Below, one piece after another: positions 6,242-17,300 of a stretch of 19,136 bases of DNA (position 1 is its first letter; each line of letters begins with the position of its first letter). Origin of the DNA: Euryarchaeota archaeon UBA89 (GTDB taxonomy: Archaea > Thermoplasmatota > Poseidoniia > Poseidoniales > Thalassarchaeaceae); assembly GCA_002495525.1 (NCBI GenBank), contig DAFS01000061.1:1-19136 (forward strand), written 5' to 3'. The notes below the pieces were generated by a model, which saw only the letters and a list, made by a program, of their open reading frames with translations, was not told the origin of the DNA and did not search any database. The translations under genes were made by a program, and so were the position numbers.

Positions 6242-8248
6242 GTGAGTTGTTCAAGACAGACGAAAATTCTAACATCAATATGTGTAATACTTATGATTTC
6301 GATGATTTTTCCTATAAATGACGAAAACCCTGTTCTAAATTCTGAAATAGTAACTAAAGATCAACTAGGCGGTGGCGGTGGCAGTCTTGAAGAAAGATGT
6401 AGTTCTATTACTTTCGAAGATATTCTACCATATACGCACGCACATTTTGACATCGTAGTCAATGATGACTGGGATTCGGCTGAAGTAAAGGCTAGAGCAT
6501 GGATAAATGGTACAAGCGTAGATTTATTGAGAGAGAAACTTGATTCTTATCTGGAAGAACTCTATCCTAGTGGAGGAGACGGTTGGATCTCTACTGATGA
6601 AAAATCAGCAGTAGAAGCTGTGGCTTCAGAATGTATTGAATATGCAATGACTAGAATTGGTTTGAGAGAATCTACACCTCACAGAGGGGGAGTCGGACTG
6701 GACTGGAAGAATGCAACCTGGCAAGACAATGGCGTTATCATTCAAGAATGGAATTTAGTTCCATCAAATCATGCAGATATCAGAGATTGTACAGCCATTG
6801 GTTCTAGCAGTGACTGTGTAGAAGTACCTGTATTTCCTAACTCTGAAAGAGATTGTAACACGCTGATTGATACATCACAAGGGATTGATGAATGCAGACT
6901 CGAATTGTGGATGAATGCCACAATGGAAATTCCAAATATTGATGATGGAAGTGAATTTACTTTAGCATTTAATGCTTCAAATATGACTAATGCAGTATTA
7001 GATTTTACTTTTCCTAACAATCCAGATTTAAGATTGGATATGTGGGAAGAATGTGAAGGGAGAGATGTAGAGTTTGAACCATCTACTCACGATGATGCAC
7101 CTTTGAGAGGTACTTGTATTGGAGATGAGTCTTCAAGTTATATTTTTGAAAATACTGAAGAAGAAGGGACTAAATTCATATTAATTCCACATAGGAGTAG
7201 AGATTTATGGCCTAGTGGCGAAGATATTTTTGTAGATTTTACTACTGCACCCATCCCAATAAATAACCCTCCATCTTGGTCGGAAAATGCTCCAACAGAT
7301 GGTACTTGGTTTGCTTCATTGGAAAGTGGTCAGATTATTTGGGCTGATTGGAATAGTGTTTCGTCGTGGTTTAATGATGAGAAACCTATTTCACAATTAC
7401 AGATAAATTGTAGTTCAGACTCTTCATCAAATATTTATCAATTATCTGATAGATCTTTTTCTGGAACAATAACTTTTGGTCAAGATACACAAGTGACGTG
7501 CGAAGCAGTTGATGACTTAGGGCAGAGTTCAGGAATCAGAACGTGGAACTTAGGCATACCTATTTCTCTAACATCATCATCTGAAATTTTATTACAACCG
7601 CATCCAGTTTCTATACAATTCAATGAAAATTGGCCAGAATTGACATTACAATATGCTTTTACCCAATCTCAAAATATCAATTCGGCAAATGTAGAATCAT
7701 TAACTATTTCTTCTGATGAAACCTTGTTAATTGGCTCCAATGAAATGATTCCAGGGTTGGTTGATTTATGGATTGGAATTAATGGAAATGGCTTATATCC
7801 TAGTGAAAAAATATTTTCATTGGGTATAATTAAAGAGAGTTCTCCGCCGATAATTAGTGTAATAGAGTACGGTTGGGAGATGGATATTTGGCAGGCTCAA
7901 GGGCAATTTAGCGATCCAGATGGAGAAGATGTACAATTTTCTCTATCAATCGATGGATTATCTGCTGGAAGTATTTCTGTTTCTGGTAACTCATGGAGTA
8001 CTCCAATGATAAATTTTGGATTATGGGATGAAGGGGAACACGAAGTGAAAGTTATTGGTTGTGATATTTCTTCTAAATGTAATGAGACGATAATTATGGT
8101 AAACAATAGTCATTTATTTGAATCTCAAATAATTGAACCAATTACTCCAGATGATGACTCTGAATCCGGATTATTACCTGGTTTTGGTATGTTCTTGACT
8201 GTCTTGTCATTAACTATCGGTCTCATATACTCAACCCGTCGCGATTAG
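6242..8248 (+). CDS. Secreted surface protein with PGF-type C-terminal anchor, function unknown
   Basis: A 668-residue extracellular protein of no family I recognise. It begins with a signal-type hydrophobic segment (about 8-24). A Gly5-Ser spacer (43-48) follows, then a region with paired cysteines and many Asn-x-Ser/Thr sites. A probable immunoglobulin-like or cadherin-like domain containing FSDPDGEDVQFSL lies at about 533-625. The end reads LLPGFG, a hydrophobic stretch, then STRRD (645-668). This PGF + transmembrane + basic tail layout is what archaeosortase-processed proteins carry (PGF-CTERM-like), so the protein may be cut and anchored by an archaeosortase; no sortase gene is in the window. 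The GTG at 6242 is used; no ribosome site is seen and a TATA-like element suggests a leaderless message. Three bases separate its stop from the Gar1-domain gene, so the two are probably co-transcribed although their roles look unrelated. Confidence 0.75.
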   Translation: MSCSRQTKILTSICVILMISMIFPINDENPVLNSEIVTKDQLGGGGGSLEERCSSITFEDILPYTHAHFDIVVNDDWDSAEVKARAWINGTSVDLLREKLDSYLEELYPSGGDGWISTDEKSAVEAVASECIEYAMTRIGLRESTPHRGGVGLDWKNATWQDNGVIIQEWNLVPSNHADIRDCTAIGSSSDCVEVPVFPNSERDCNTLIDTSQGIDECRLELWMNATMEIPNIDDGSEFTLAFNASNMTNAVLDFTFPNNPDLRLDMWEECEGRDVEFEPSTHDDAPLRGTCIGDESSSYIFENTEEEGTKFILIPHRSRDLWPSGEDIFVDFTTAPIPINNPPSWSENAPTDGTWFASLESGQIIWADWNSVSSWFNDEKPISQLQINCSSDSSSNIYQLSDRSFSGTITFGQDTQVTCEAVDDLGQSSGIRTWNLGIPISLTSSSEILLQPHPVSIQFNENWPELTLQYAFTQSQNINSANVESLTISSDETLLIGSNEMIPGLVDLWIGINGNGLYPSEKIFSLGIIKESSPPIISVIEYGWEMDIWQAQGQFSDPDGEDVQFSLSIDGLSAGSISVSGNSWSTPMINFGLWDEGEHEVKVIGCDISSKCNETIIMVNNSHLFESQIIEPITPDDDSESGLLPGFGMFLTVLSLTIGLIYSTRRD

Positions 8249-8251
8249 CAC

Positions 8252-8977
8252 ATGAGTTTCTCCGGGAGCGTCATTCGAGAATCCCATGAAGGAGGGTTGC
8301 TTGTATCCTTTGAAGGTAGAGCACCTGGCCTATATACAGGAATTAGGATAGTAGGAGGAAAGTTCCTAGGTAGAGTTGATTCAGTAATTGGACCTGTAAA
8401 TGACGCATATATTCATATTAAGCCTTTAGCAGAGGATTTAATCTTAAACAATACAATAGGTTCACCGGTAGAAATTGCCCCTAGAGATCGAAGACCTAGA
8501 AATGATAGAGATAGAAATAGAAGGAATAAAACAGACAGAAATAGTAATCTTAAACCAGGCGACTGGATGTGTCCAAAGTGTAATAATCATAATTACGCAA
8601 GTAAAAAAGTTTGTAACCGTTCTAATTGTAATGAGAAAAAACCTAGGAACAATGAGAGAAGAAATGAAAGAAGTAATGAACCCAATATGAAACCCGGTGA
8701 TTGGATTTGTCCTAAGTGTAAGAACCATAATTATGCAAGTAAGAATTTTTGTAATCGTTCTAATTGTGATGTAAGGAAACCAGGTAGCCCTGGAGAAAAT
8801 AAAGGAAGAAGAAATACCCCTGCTAGAGCTAGAAGACCAGATCGAAGAGGCGATGGAAGAAGCAATGGTAGAAATACAACAAGAAGACAAACAAACCGTC
8901 AATCTACACCTAGGAGTGGGAATGGTAGACAAAGTAACAATTCCAGAAATGGTAAAAGGTTCAATTCTAGAAGATAG
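8252..8977 (+). CDS. Gar1-domain RNA-binding protein with two RanBP2-type zinc fingers and Arg-rich tail
   Basis: A 241-residue protein in three parts. Residues 1-75 resemble Gar1, the H/ACA RNP subunit that assists rRNA pseudouridylation by Cbf5: GGLLVSFEGRAPGLYTGIRI, then GKFLGRVDSVIGPVND and AYIHIKP match the beta-barrel pattern ending in a GPV motif. Two nearly identical zinc fingers follow (101-131 and 147-177), each KPGDWxCPKC-x10-CNRSNC; the zinc cysteines are 107/110/121/126 and 153/156/167/172. The GDWxCPxCxNxNxAS and CNR residues are those of single-stranded-RNA-binding RanBP2-type fingers. The rest (linkers and 178-241) is rich in Arg, Asn and Gly, a likely flexible RNA-binding tail that recalls the RGG arms of eukaryotic Gar1. 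Archaeal Gar1 is usually only the barrel, so the added fingers are unusual. Whether it acts in the H/ACA complex or in another RNA process is not shown here. Confidence 0.8.
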   Translation: MSFSGSVIRESHEGGLLVSFEGRAPGLYTGIRIVGGKFLGRVDSVIGPVNDAYIHIKPLAEDLILNNTIGSPVEIAPRDRRPRNDRDRNRRNKTDRNSNLKPGDWMCPKCNNHNYASKKVCNRSNCNEKKPRNNERRNERSNEPNMKPGDWICPKCKNHNYASKNFCNRSNCDVRKPGSPGENKGRRNTPARARRPDRRGDGRSNGRNTTRRQTNRQSTPRSGNGRQSNNSRNGKRFNSRR

Positions 8978-9039
8978 TTGGAAAATAAGAGAACATCCCA
9001 TACCCGAGGATTAATTTCTTAGAACAGTTACCGAAGTTT

Positions 9040-10023
9040 ATGGTGAAGAGCGCGGAAGAGATTTGGCTTGACGCATTAGATTCAAGAGAAAGTGGAAACT
9101 TCGATGACGCCATTAGACAAGCAAAAGAAGTAGTATCAATCGATGGAAAAAATACAGAAGCTTGGATGGCTATTGCTACTTGGTCACTGCCACCACCAAC
9201 AAAAGGGAAACCAATACAACCATCATTACAACAATCTGCGAAATCTATTTCTGCTCTAAGGAAAGTAGTTGAATATGAACCCGAAAATTTAGAAGCTTGG
9301 ATTATAGGGGGGAGGATTCTTCTAGACCATTTAGGAATGCTCGAAGATGCTCTTCAATGGTGGGAAGATTGCCGGGTTCAATACCCAAATAATGTGACCC
9401 CAATAATAGAACAAATTGCAATCTTAGTTAGATTAGGTTTGTATGAAAAATCCGCGGAAAGACTCGCAGAATTACAAAATGAAGGTATGGAAGAACCAAC
9501 AAATCAGCAAGCTATGAGGATGCAGGGGGTGAAGGGGATGTTAGAAAGAGCCGATAAAATGGAAAGGGGAGAGATTTTTAAACCACAAGATCCTAATCAT
9601 CCTAGATGGGAAGTAATTGAAAAAATGAAAAAAGTAAAGCCATTATCTTCTACTTTCTGGCTAGTTGCCTTCATAGCACCAATTGTGTTTATATTCGGAA
9701 GTTTTACTATGACTCTTTTAGGAGGAACAATGTTTGGATTCATACTAGTTTTTCTTTTGATTTTAGCAGCCTTTATGATACTAACTAGATTATCAATGGG
9801 GCTATTACAATCAAGAAATCGTCATGCATTAGATGTGGATAGAGCAATAGATTACGAGACTTCTTCAGGAAAGTTATGTATCCCGGAATCAATAAGAGGA
9901 AGTGTAGTGTATAATTCAATGCTCAAAAATAGGAGCCCAGCAGTCACTGAGAGGCTTGAAGTAATAATTGATTCTGAGGAAAAAATCAGTTCGAAATTTC
10001 AAATTAATTTACCAGAATGGTGA
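9040..10023 (+). CDS. TPR-repeat protein with two membrane segments
   Basis: A 327-residue protein. The N-terminal half (about 4-170) has helical TPR-type repeats, for example the stretch with NFDDAIRQAKEVVSIDGKNTEAW (20-42) and ALRKVVEYEPENLEAW (72-87), followed by LEDALQWWEDC and LGLYEKSAERLAEL. Two hydrophobic segments at about 206-227 and 230-249 form a membrane hairpin, so the repeats and the C-terminal 75 residues should lie on the same side, probably cytoplasmic. It likely serves as a membrane-tethered scaffold for protein contacts; no catalytic motif is visible and no partner can be named. It begins 62 bases after the Gar1-domain gene and converges on the S-adenosylhomocysteinase gene with a 16-base gap. 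The ATG at 9040 is the natural start. Confidence 0.75.
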   Translation: MVKSAEEIWLDALDSRESGNFDDAIRQAKEVVSIDGKNTEAWMAIATWSLPPPTKGKPIQPSLQQSAKSISALRKVVEYEPENLEAWIIGGRILLDHLGMLEDALQWWEDCRVQYPNNVTPIIEQIAILVRLGLYEKSAERLAELQNEGMEEPTNQQAMRMQGVKGMLERADKMERGEIFKPQDPNHPRWEVIEKMKKVKPLSSTFWLVAFIAPIVFIFGSFTMTLLGGTMFGFILVFLLILAAFMILTRLSMGLLQSRNRHALDVDRAIDYETSSGKLCIPESIRGSVVYNSMLKNRSPAVTERLEVIIDSEEKISSKFQINLPEW

Positions 10024-10039
10024 AAAATAGTTCACCAAA

Positions 10040-11305
10040 TTATGTTCCAGCACTATAATCTGTTGAGTATCTAATTTGCTCATCGGTTAATGAATCAATT
10101 GAAATACCAGTAGTTGATAACTTCAAAGATGCTAATTCACTGTCTTGTTCTTTGGTAATATCGTAAACCGAATTAGAATAAGATTGGCCCTCCTTAGCCA
10201 ATCTACACAACGCTAGAAATTGGTTTGCGAATGACATGTCCATAACTTCACTTGGATGGCCTTCAGCAGCAGCAAGGTTGACTAAACGTCCTCTTGCAAG
10301 TAAGTGAATCGTTCGTCCATCTTTCAATAGGAATGCTTCGTTGTTATCTCGGATTGTATATACTTCTTTTGCACGACTCTCTAACTCTGGAATATTAATC
10401 TCACAATCATAATGACCTGTATTACTAATTATTGCACCCTCTTTCATTGAATCAAAATGACGGCCTACAATTACATCTTTCATTCCAGTAGCTGTACAAA
10501 ATATATCACCAATTTGTGCCGCATCATCCATTTTCATAACTCTGAATCCATCCATTGTGGCTTTCAAAGCACATATAGGATTTATTTCTGTAACCACTAC
10601 ATTTGCTCCTAATCCTCGTGCTCTAATTGCTAAACCTCTACCACAATGACCATATCCAGCTACAATGAATACTTTGCCTGCTAATAGTACACTAGTAGCC
10701 CTAAGTATACCATCAATCGTAGATTGCCCAGTACCATGTATGTTATCAAAATCCCATTTAGTTTCCGCATCATTCACTGCAATTACTGGATACAATAATT
10801 CCCCCGCATCTGCCATTGCTCTGAGCCTATGTACTCCGGTTGTTGTTTCCTCTGTACCTCCAATAATTCCACTAGATAATTCTGGGAACTCACTGTGTAC
10901 TCTATAAATCAAATCTGCTCCATCGTCAAGAGTTAAAGTTGGCTTGAAATCCAATGTACGATCTATGCAATCATAAAATCCTTGATTATCTTGCCCATAC
11001 CATGCATGAACACCATAACCCTCTCTTGCTAGCCAAGCCGCTACATCGTCTTGTGTAGATAATGGATTACAACCAGACCAGGAAATTTCTGCACCTGCTG
11101 CTACAATAGTCTCAATGAGAATTGCTGTTTCTTTAGTTACATGTAAACATCCAGATACTCTTTGTCCTGCAAGAGGTTTTTCTAGTTCTGCCTTTTTTCT
11201 CAACGCAGCCAAAGCAGGCATTCTACTTCTTGCCCAAGCAACTCTTTTTTCTCCAGCATCGGCTAAGGAAATATCTGCAACAGTGTATGAACCGGATGTA
11301 TCCAT
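10040..11305 (-). CDS. ahcY: S-adenosylhomocysteinase (adenosylhomocysteine hydrolase)
   Basis: NAD-dependent enzyme that splits S-adenosylhomocysteine into adenosine and homocysteine, removing the product inhibitor of methyltransferases in the methionine cycle; cytoplasmic. Motifs numbered from the chosen start: KETAILIETIVAAGAEISW (58-76) and GCNPLSTQDDVAAW (78-91) of the substrate domain, GGTEETTTGVHRL (149-161), NDAETKWDFDNIHGTGQS (178-195) with the catalytic Lys, the Rossmann motif GYGHCGRG (217-224), NTGHYDCEI (295-303) and GRLVNLAAAEGHPSEVMDMSFANQ (about 339-362). About 421 residues without the extra segment found in many bacterial and eukaryotic forms, as is usual in archaea. The start is uncertain: ATG at 11305 is chosen because homology begins soon after it; ATG 11317 or TTG 11335 are possible. 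Confidence 0.95.
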   Translation of the reverse strand: MDTSGSYTVADISLADAGEKRVAWARSRMPALAALRKKAELEKPLAGQRVSGCLHVTKETAILIETIVAAGAEISWSGCNPLSTQDDVAAWLAREGYGVHAWYGQDNQGFYDCIDRTLDFKPTLTLDDGADLIYRVHSEFPELSSGIIGGTEETTTGVHRLRAMADAGELLYPVIAVNDAETKWDFDNIHGTGQSTIDGILRATSVLLAGKVFIVAGYGHCGRGLAIRARGLGANVVVTEINPICALKATMDGFRVMKMDDAAQIGDIFCTATGMKDVIVGRHFDSMKEGAIISNTGHYDCEINIPELESRAKEVYTIRDNNEAFLLKDGRTIHLLARGRLVNLAAAEGHPSEVMDMSFANQFLALCRLAKEGQSYSNSVYDITKEQDSELASLKLSTTGISIDSLTDEQIRYSTDYSAGT

Positions 11306-11341
11306 GATGTAATGCATCCGCAAGGTGTTCTTCAAGGTACG

Positions 11342-11350
11342 TTTTAACGC
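11342..11350 (-). promoter_or_regulatory. Possible TATA element of the S-adenosylhomocysteinase gene
   Basis: The minus strand reads CGTTAAAAC here. A transcript starting about 26 bases downstream would begin near 11320, just ahead of the ATG codons at 11317 and 11305. This is weak evidence for a short or absent leader. Confidence 0.3.
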
Positions 11351-11375
11351 ACCCCACTATTGAACAGTATCTACG

Positions 11376-14300
11376 TCAATTTTTACCATTTTGTTGGGCA
11401 TAGTAAGAGGCGTAGTATTGTTCAGCATACTGTCTAGCAGTTTGCTCATCATAACCTGACGCAACCATCTGCTGAACATATGCTTCAACAGGATCCATTT
11501 GCTCAACTCCACCAAATTGCTCAACTACATCTAAATCAGAATCTTTACCACTTCTTGATTTTAGTAATAATGTAACGCCAACAATTGCCAATATAGCTAT
11601 CAAACTTCCAACACCGATAACGATTGGACTAATCCCTCCACTCTCACTAGAAGCACAGCTAGAATCATCAGGATCTATTTCACAAATATCCTTTGGAAGT
11701 AAATTAATTAGAATTTCTTCAGTCAAAGTATATCTAGTCCCATCACCTTCTGTAATTCTAAAATATAGAGTTGCTTGCTGACCACTGATTGAGTATAAAT
11801 CAGATATATCCAATGTCATAGAGAAACCACTACCATCACCTAAACTTTCTGAAACGTTATATTTACCAATTGTTTTTTGTGTGATTTTCTGAGTAGGAGT
11901 ATAGTCTAGGATGAGAGGATCTAATGAAACCTCAATCTTAACATCGCTATTCTCTGCACCACCTAGAATACTGCCAACGATTGTTACATCGTCACCTGAT
12001 TGTGAATCACTCGGACGAGGAGACGAGAAAACCCATGCTGGTTCTTCATCTCCATCATTTTCTCCAACGACAATGAAATACATACGATACTTGTTCTGAG
12101 TTTGTTTTCCTGCTTTGTCATAGACAATTAATTCTACACGTACATCTTTTTCAATTGTTGGACTTGCAGTAATATTTCGGAAGGTATAACTCCATTCATC
12201 AGTAACTGCTGCTGGATTCTGCCAAACATGTTGTTCGTCGCTGAATTCACCTACTGGCATGTCATTAATCACCCTCCATTCGTAAAGAGCAATGCCTGTT
12301 TCACCGTTAGGAGCATCTGGATCAGTACTATTCTCGCCAGTAAACTTGACTGTTGTTTCACCTGTATCTGATAATCTTACTCTGTAGACTGGCCAGTCAA
12401 CTCCTGCAATAGGCTTTGTACCATCTCGAGTAATATACTCAGAAGTATCATCATCGTGAAGAATAGTTGCTGCAGAAATTGGGTAGAAATCATCTGCAAG
12501 AGTATCGTTTGTAATCAAACGAATATATGTTATTCTAGTATGACCGGCATCATCATGTAAGTATAGAGTGAGTAACCACTCTGCACCAATTCTGCATGGT
12601 TCGTTATCTTCGCCTACTGCACAGAATGAACCCATAGTAGGAATTGATGGGCTAACTTGGTTAGAATGGCTTACTAAACCCGCGTCTAATACAGCACCAT
12701 CCCATCCAGTGACTGAATCATTATTTCCAGATTCAAGATCCCAGTCTGCAATTAATCCTTCAACTTCTGAAGTATAAGTAAATTCAAGATCAGCATTACT
12801 CTTGATATATTTATCACGATAAGCCCCTGTTGTAGGGTTAATATCTACCGACTCATCATTGATTATTAATTCGAAGTCAGTGCCTGCAATACCGAAATCT
12901 AATGGATAAGGCGTTAGATGATAAGATAACATGTTTGATAATAGTGGAATATTTTCTCCACCATATGATTCAGATACACTAGGGTTCTCTACATCAACGG
13001 TAGTGACTATTAATCCACCAGTTCCTTTGTTACATACAGACATCAAAGAATGCCCTTGTACCGTATCTCTCATCAGTGTATGGAAAGTCCCTCCGGTCAC
13101 ACTGATTCTTCCTCCACAAGTGGCAGGGATTTGGGTTGGTTGAACTTGTGAAGCTACATCTATACCAGAAATAGCCACATAGTCTCCAGCATGGATTCCT
13201 GAAAAAGTCACCTTATCGATACCCTTCAAAATCGGATGATACGGATCATCGATAGATAAATCACCATAATTTATCCTATTATCAGTAGTAAAATTATATT
13301 GATTTCTATCTTTAATTGCCATATCAAAGATTAATTTACCAGGGTCGTATTCATTTTGGTAAGGTCCTAAATGCATCTGGACCGTTCCTCCTTCAACCAT
13401 GAAATTTTCTAGTACATCTACTACACTGAGACCATCAGTTTCTCTAGTTGTGTCCATTATTTCATAATAGTCCCCATAAACTACATTATAATCAGTCTGC
13501 CAAGGAAGTAGAACTTTGTTGTAATGTTCTATCCAATCAGGAGTTGCATAGGTATTCCAATCGCTTACTCTCAATTGGGTGTAAGTCATATTCATTGCAT
13601 CGAGATCTTTCTTTACCTGTTGGAGACGATTCTGATCAGTAGGATTAGAAAGTATAGCGACATCTACTTGGTCATAGAACTGAATGACGAAGAAACGCTC
13701 ATTTCCAGAACTATTACCATCTTCTGTGAAATTAGCAAAGAAACTAATATTGTAAGTATGTCCATCATACCAAGACGAATAAGCGGCTGACCAATTGGCC
13801 CAAGAGCGCTCATGAGGGACCAAATCGAATGGCCCATTATCAGAGGTTTCTTCGTAAACTGTTTGGCCCGTATTCTCGTCGATTATCTTCATTGTCAATT
13901 CATATTCAGCCTCTATTACCCCATTTAATAGTGGCAATACAAAGTCATGTGAAGAAGAACCATAAGCACCAAATTTATCCTTATTAGTTGTGTATACACA
14001 AGCATACGTAATATCTGTTGTACAATCAAGAATATCAGGCTGCATGAGAGTAATGTCCGCACTCGCTATACTGAACATTATTGTAGTATAATTATTAGCT
14101 AAATTTACTTCTGATTCATTGTACCATTTTTGTAAAGGATCTGTATTATTGAATAGTGTCTTAACATCAATTCGGTATATGCCGCTCTGGAAATCATGAT
14201 TCGCGATTGTAACAACCTGCTTCTCGGAAGCATCCATTCCGTTGACATCAACTGTATAAGTTCCATCATCTTCGAATGTAAATTCTTCAATTCTGATATT

Positions 14301-17300
14301 ATCTATTGCGAAACCAGCAGAACCTGCATTACCATTCACTCCATCATCATTGGACAAGAATCTCCACGTTAGACTGACTTCAGAACCTGATAGTGAAGTA
14401 CATTCATCAGCCCACTCAAAAGTATTTTCACTACTCTGATTCTGCAAGAAAATATTTGACATATCTACAGTGACTGACTTAACAATTTGTTCCGAGTCAA
14501 ACCAAACTACTGAATTATATCTATCTGAGAAGTCACCAAAGTACTCTACTTCATCATATCCATTTCCATCGAAATCTTCACAACTATCGAATGGTCTTGG
14601 ACCATTTTCATTCAAATCAGTCCAACTACCGAATATAATTCCATTGAAGTTCTCACCATTTTTAGTCCATGAGACTTCAAGTTGAGCAGCATCCCTAATA
14701 GCGAGAATGTTACCATTACTATCTTTCAAATAATCTCCTTCAGCGAAATAATCAAAGGTTAGATAAGTAAAATCTGCACCTTCTGCACCAACAGGAATAT
14801 TTGGAATAGTTAATGTCTCATTCCAATTATCACCATAGCCAGTATCTGGATGACCGAGCCAATATGCATGATTATTGAAGACACCTAGATTTTGAGGAAG
14901 CATCCCATTAGATCCACCTGAATCATCAATACGACTTCCATTTTCCTTACCTTCCTGGTCGTTATCGTCTTCCCAAATTTGATCTGCAGGATTACTGAAT
15001 GTGAAATCTTCAATTGCAACCAAATCGGGTAAAGCATTTCTAACCTTAGCCTCAACTTGGAAGTCAGTCACAGTATTTCCATAATTTTGCACCTTGACGT
15101 TAATATCTCTAGGTCCAGATGCGTACCTTACACCATTTTCTAAATCAACCCATGCTTCTTCAGCAACTCCTGGGTCGTATAAATTATCAACAGTTAGTTG
15201 GAATTTAACTTCATCATTTGTTGCATCAGCATTATCAAATCCTGTAGGGTTTTCTAAAGATGTAGAGATATAGTATGTCTTATTATCAATAAAGTTGGAA
15301 GTCAATGATACTTCACGGATAGCTCCAGCACCTAGATTAGTAAATGAGAGTTCTTGACTAACTAAAGCTTCAGTACCGAAGTTAACATCTCTCTTCCGGA
15401 TTGAGATATTATCGAAAGCAAAACCATCCAATCCGTTATCCTTAGATGCTCCTGTTGGACCAACTGAGCCTTCTAGACCACTCCTAAATCTGAAACGAAT
15501 ATCAATTACTTGACCGGCATAAGGAGTCAAATCAATAGAATTAATCTTCTCTTCGTCAAGAGATTCGGTACCATCCTCAGTAAAATTTAACCAACCAGTA
15601 TCTAGTCCACTAGAAATATCTCCATTGTATGTATTATACTCTGGATCTACACCCTGATATAATAGACGGAAATAACGATCATTATCCCAACCACCAGCAA
15701 AGAATACTTGTTCCCAACCACTTCCATCGCTCCAAACTTCAATACTGCATGAATCTTCATACAACCAACGTTCAACTACATCAAACTGTTCTGCTAAATA
15801 TAGTTGGAAGAAGGAAACACTGCACATTGCCCACATGTCAAGGTAAGCAGCATCTGCACCTGTCAAATCAACATTTTGTAATATAACTGCTTCATCTTGA
15901 TGATTATAATATCCTGAATCTGATTCATTCTGACCACCTTGATAGTCAAGTCCGGCCCAATAATAGTTTGTTGGATTAGAATCTGCTTCATACCATGATG
16001 CATTTTGCCCTTCAGAAGAGCCGGTTTCTACATGCCAAGATGAGTCCCCTTCTTCATATTCTCCAGTATAAGAGAACTTTTCCCAAGCACATGAATTACA
16101 TCCAGACTTATCCTCATTTCCATCGAAATCATTTGCATAAACAATAGTATCAGTTCCACCCAATACTTCTTTCACTTCTAAATCAACGTCAACACTACCA
16201 GATATAGGATTCAAGCCAGTATTCTTAATTGTTACATTTACAAACCTATTACCCTCACCAAGTTGTGCATCTCCAGTTGCCGGATTATAAGATACTGGAG
16301 CTACAGAAACTTCTGTAATTCCAACATCTTCATTGTCCAGAGACAACACTGAAAGGAAATCTCCTGCGCCGGGCCAACCTTGTGTATCGAGCCACATCGC
16401 ATTGTTAGCGAAACGATAAGCATAATCTCGTTGTCCGATTACGATTTCGAATGCACTATCATCCCCTCCTTGTAATTGTCCAGGCTGAGCCATAGTAGGC
16501 CTTCTTCCAACATCAAAAGACAGTGCAGGCAAATAACCAGCACCATTTGGATTTGCAAGAATTATTTCTACAGAATTTATTTCTCTAAGATTATCTAACA
16601 ATAGGAAAGTCTGATTTTGAGATGTAGAATCTTGAATTCTCGTTAAAGTTAATTCCGTTGGAACGAAGAAGTCATATTCACCATCTTGATTAACATCTTC
16701 AATAGTAATTGATGCACCTTTAAAATCTCCTAAGTAAGCATAATTCTGCGTAGTCCAAGATGTTCCCGAACCAAAAGCGTAAGAGATATTTCCAGTTAGT
16801 CCATCAACTGCTGCAATTAAGTCAATTTCGCCATTGTCATCAGTATCTTTGATATCAAAGCCATACAGAGGTTCATTATGCTCTGCATCAAGTTTGAATT
16901 CATGAACTCCCTGGGCTCCAGGAGTTAATGGATTAGGGAATGTACCTTGAAGGCAATCGTATTCTAATACAGTTACATTGTCATAATGGCCAACAGAAAC
17001 ACCAACTCCTGTGTTGAATGGAGGTGTTCTTAGAAGCCAAATATCAAGATCTTCACAATCACCAATTCCTCCGCCACCAGGGAATCCACCGCCAGTGACA
17101 GTCTCGCCGTAGTGACCAAGAATCATATTAGTGTAAAGTCCAGTCGTCAGAGGAACTGCAAGGGTTTGTTGTGAAGTTAGAAGAGTTGGATCAGGTCCTT
17201 TATAGACCTGAATATATTGATTAGTTGCTGTTGCATCTCTAACTACCATCACAATATCTGCATTTCCATCTCCATCAATATCTGCTACATCCATATCTGC

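Noticed and set aside
8462..9001. Ser/Ile-rich 179-residue open frame on the minus strand
   Set aside because: It mirrors the Arg/Asn-rich tail of the Gar1-domain gene and has no family features; it is an antisense shadow.
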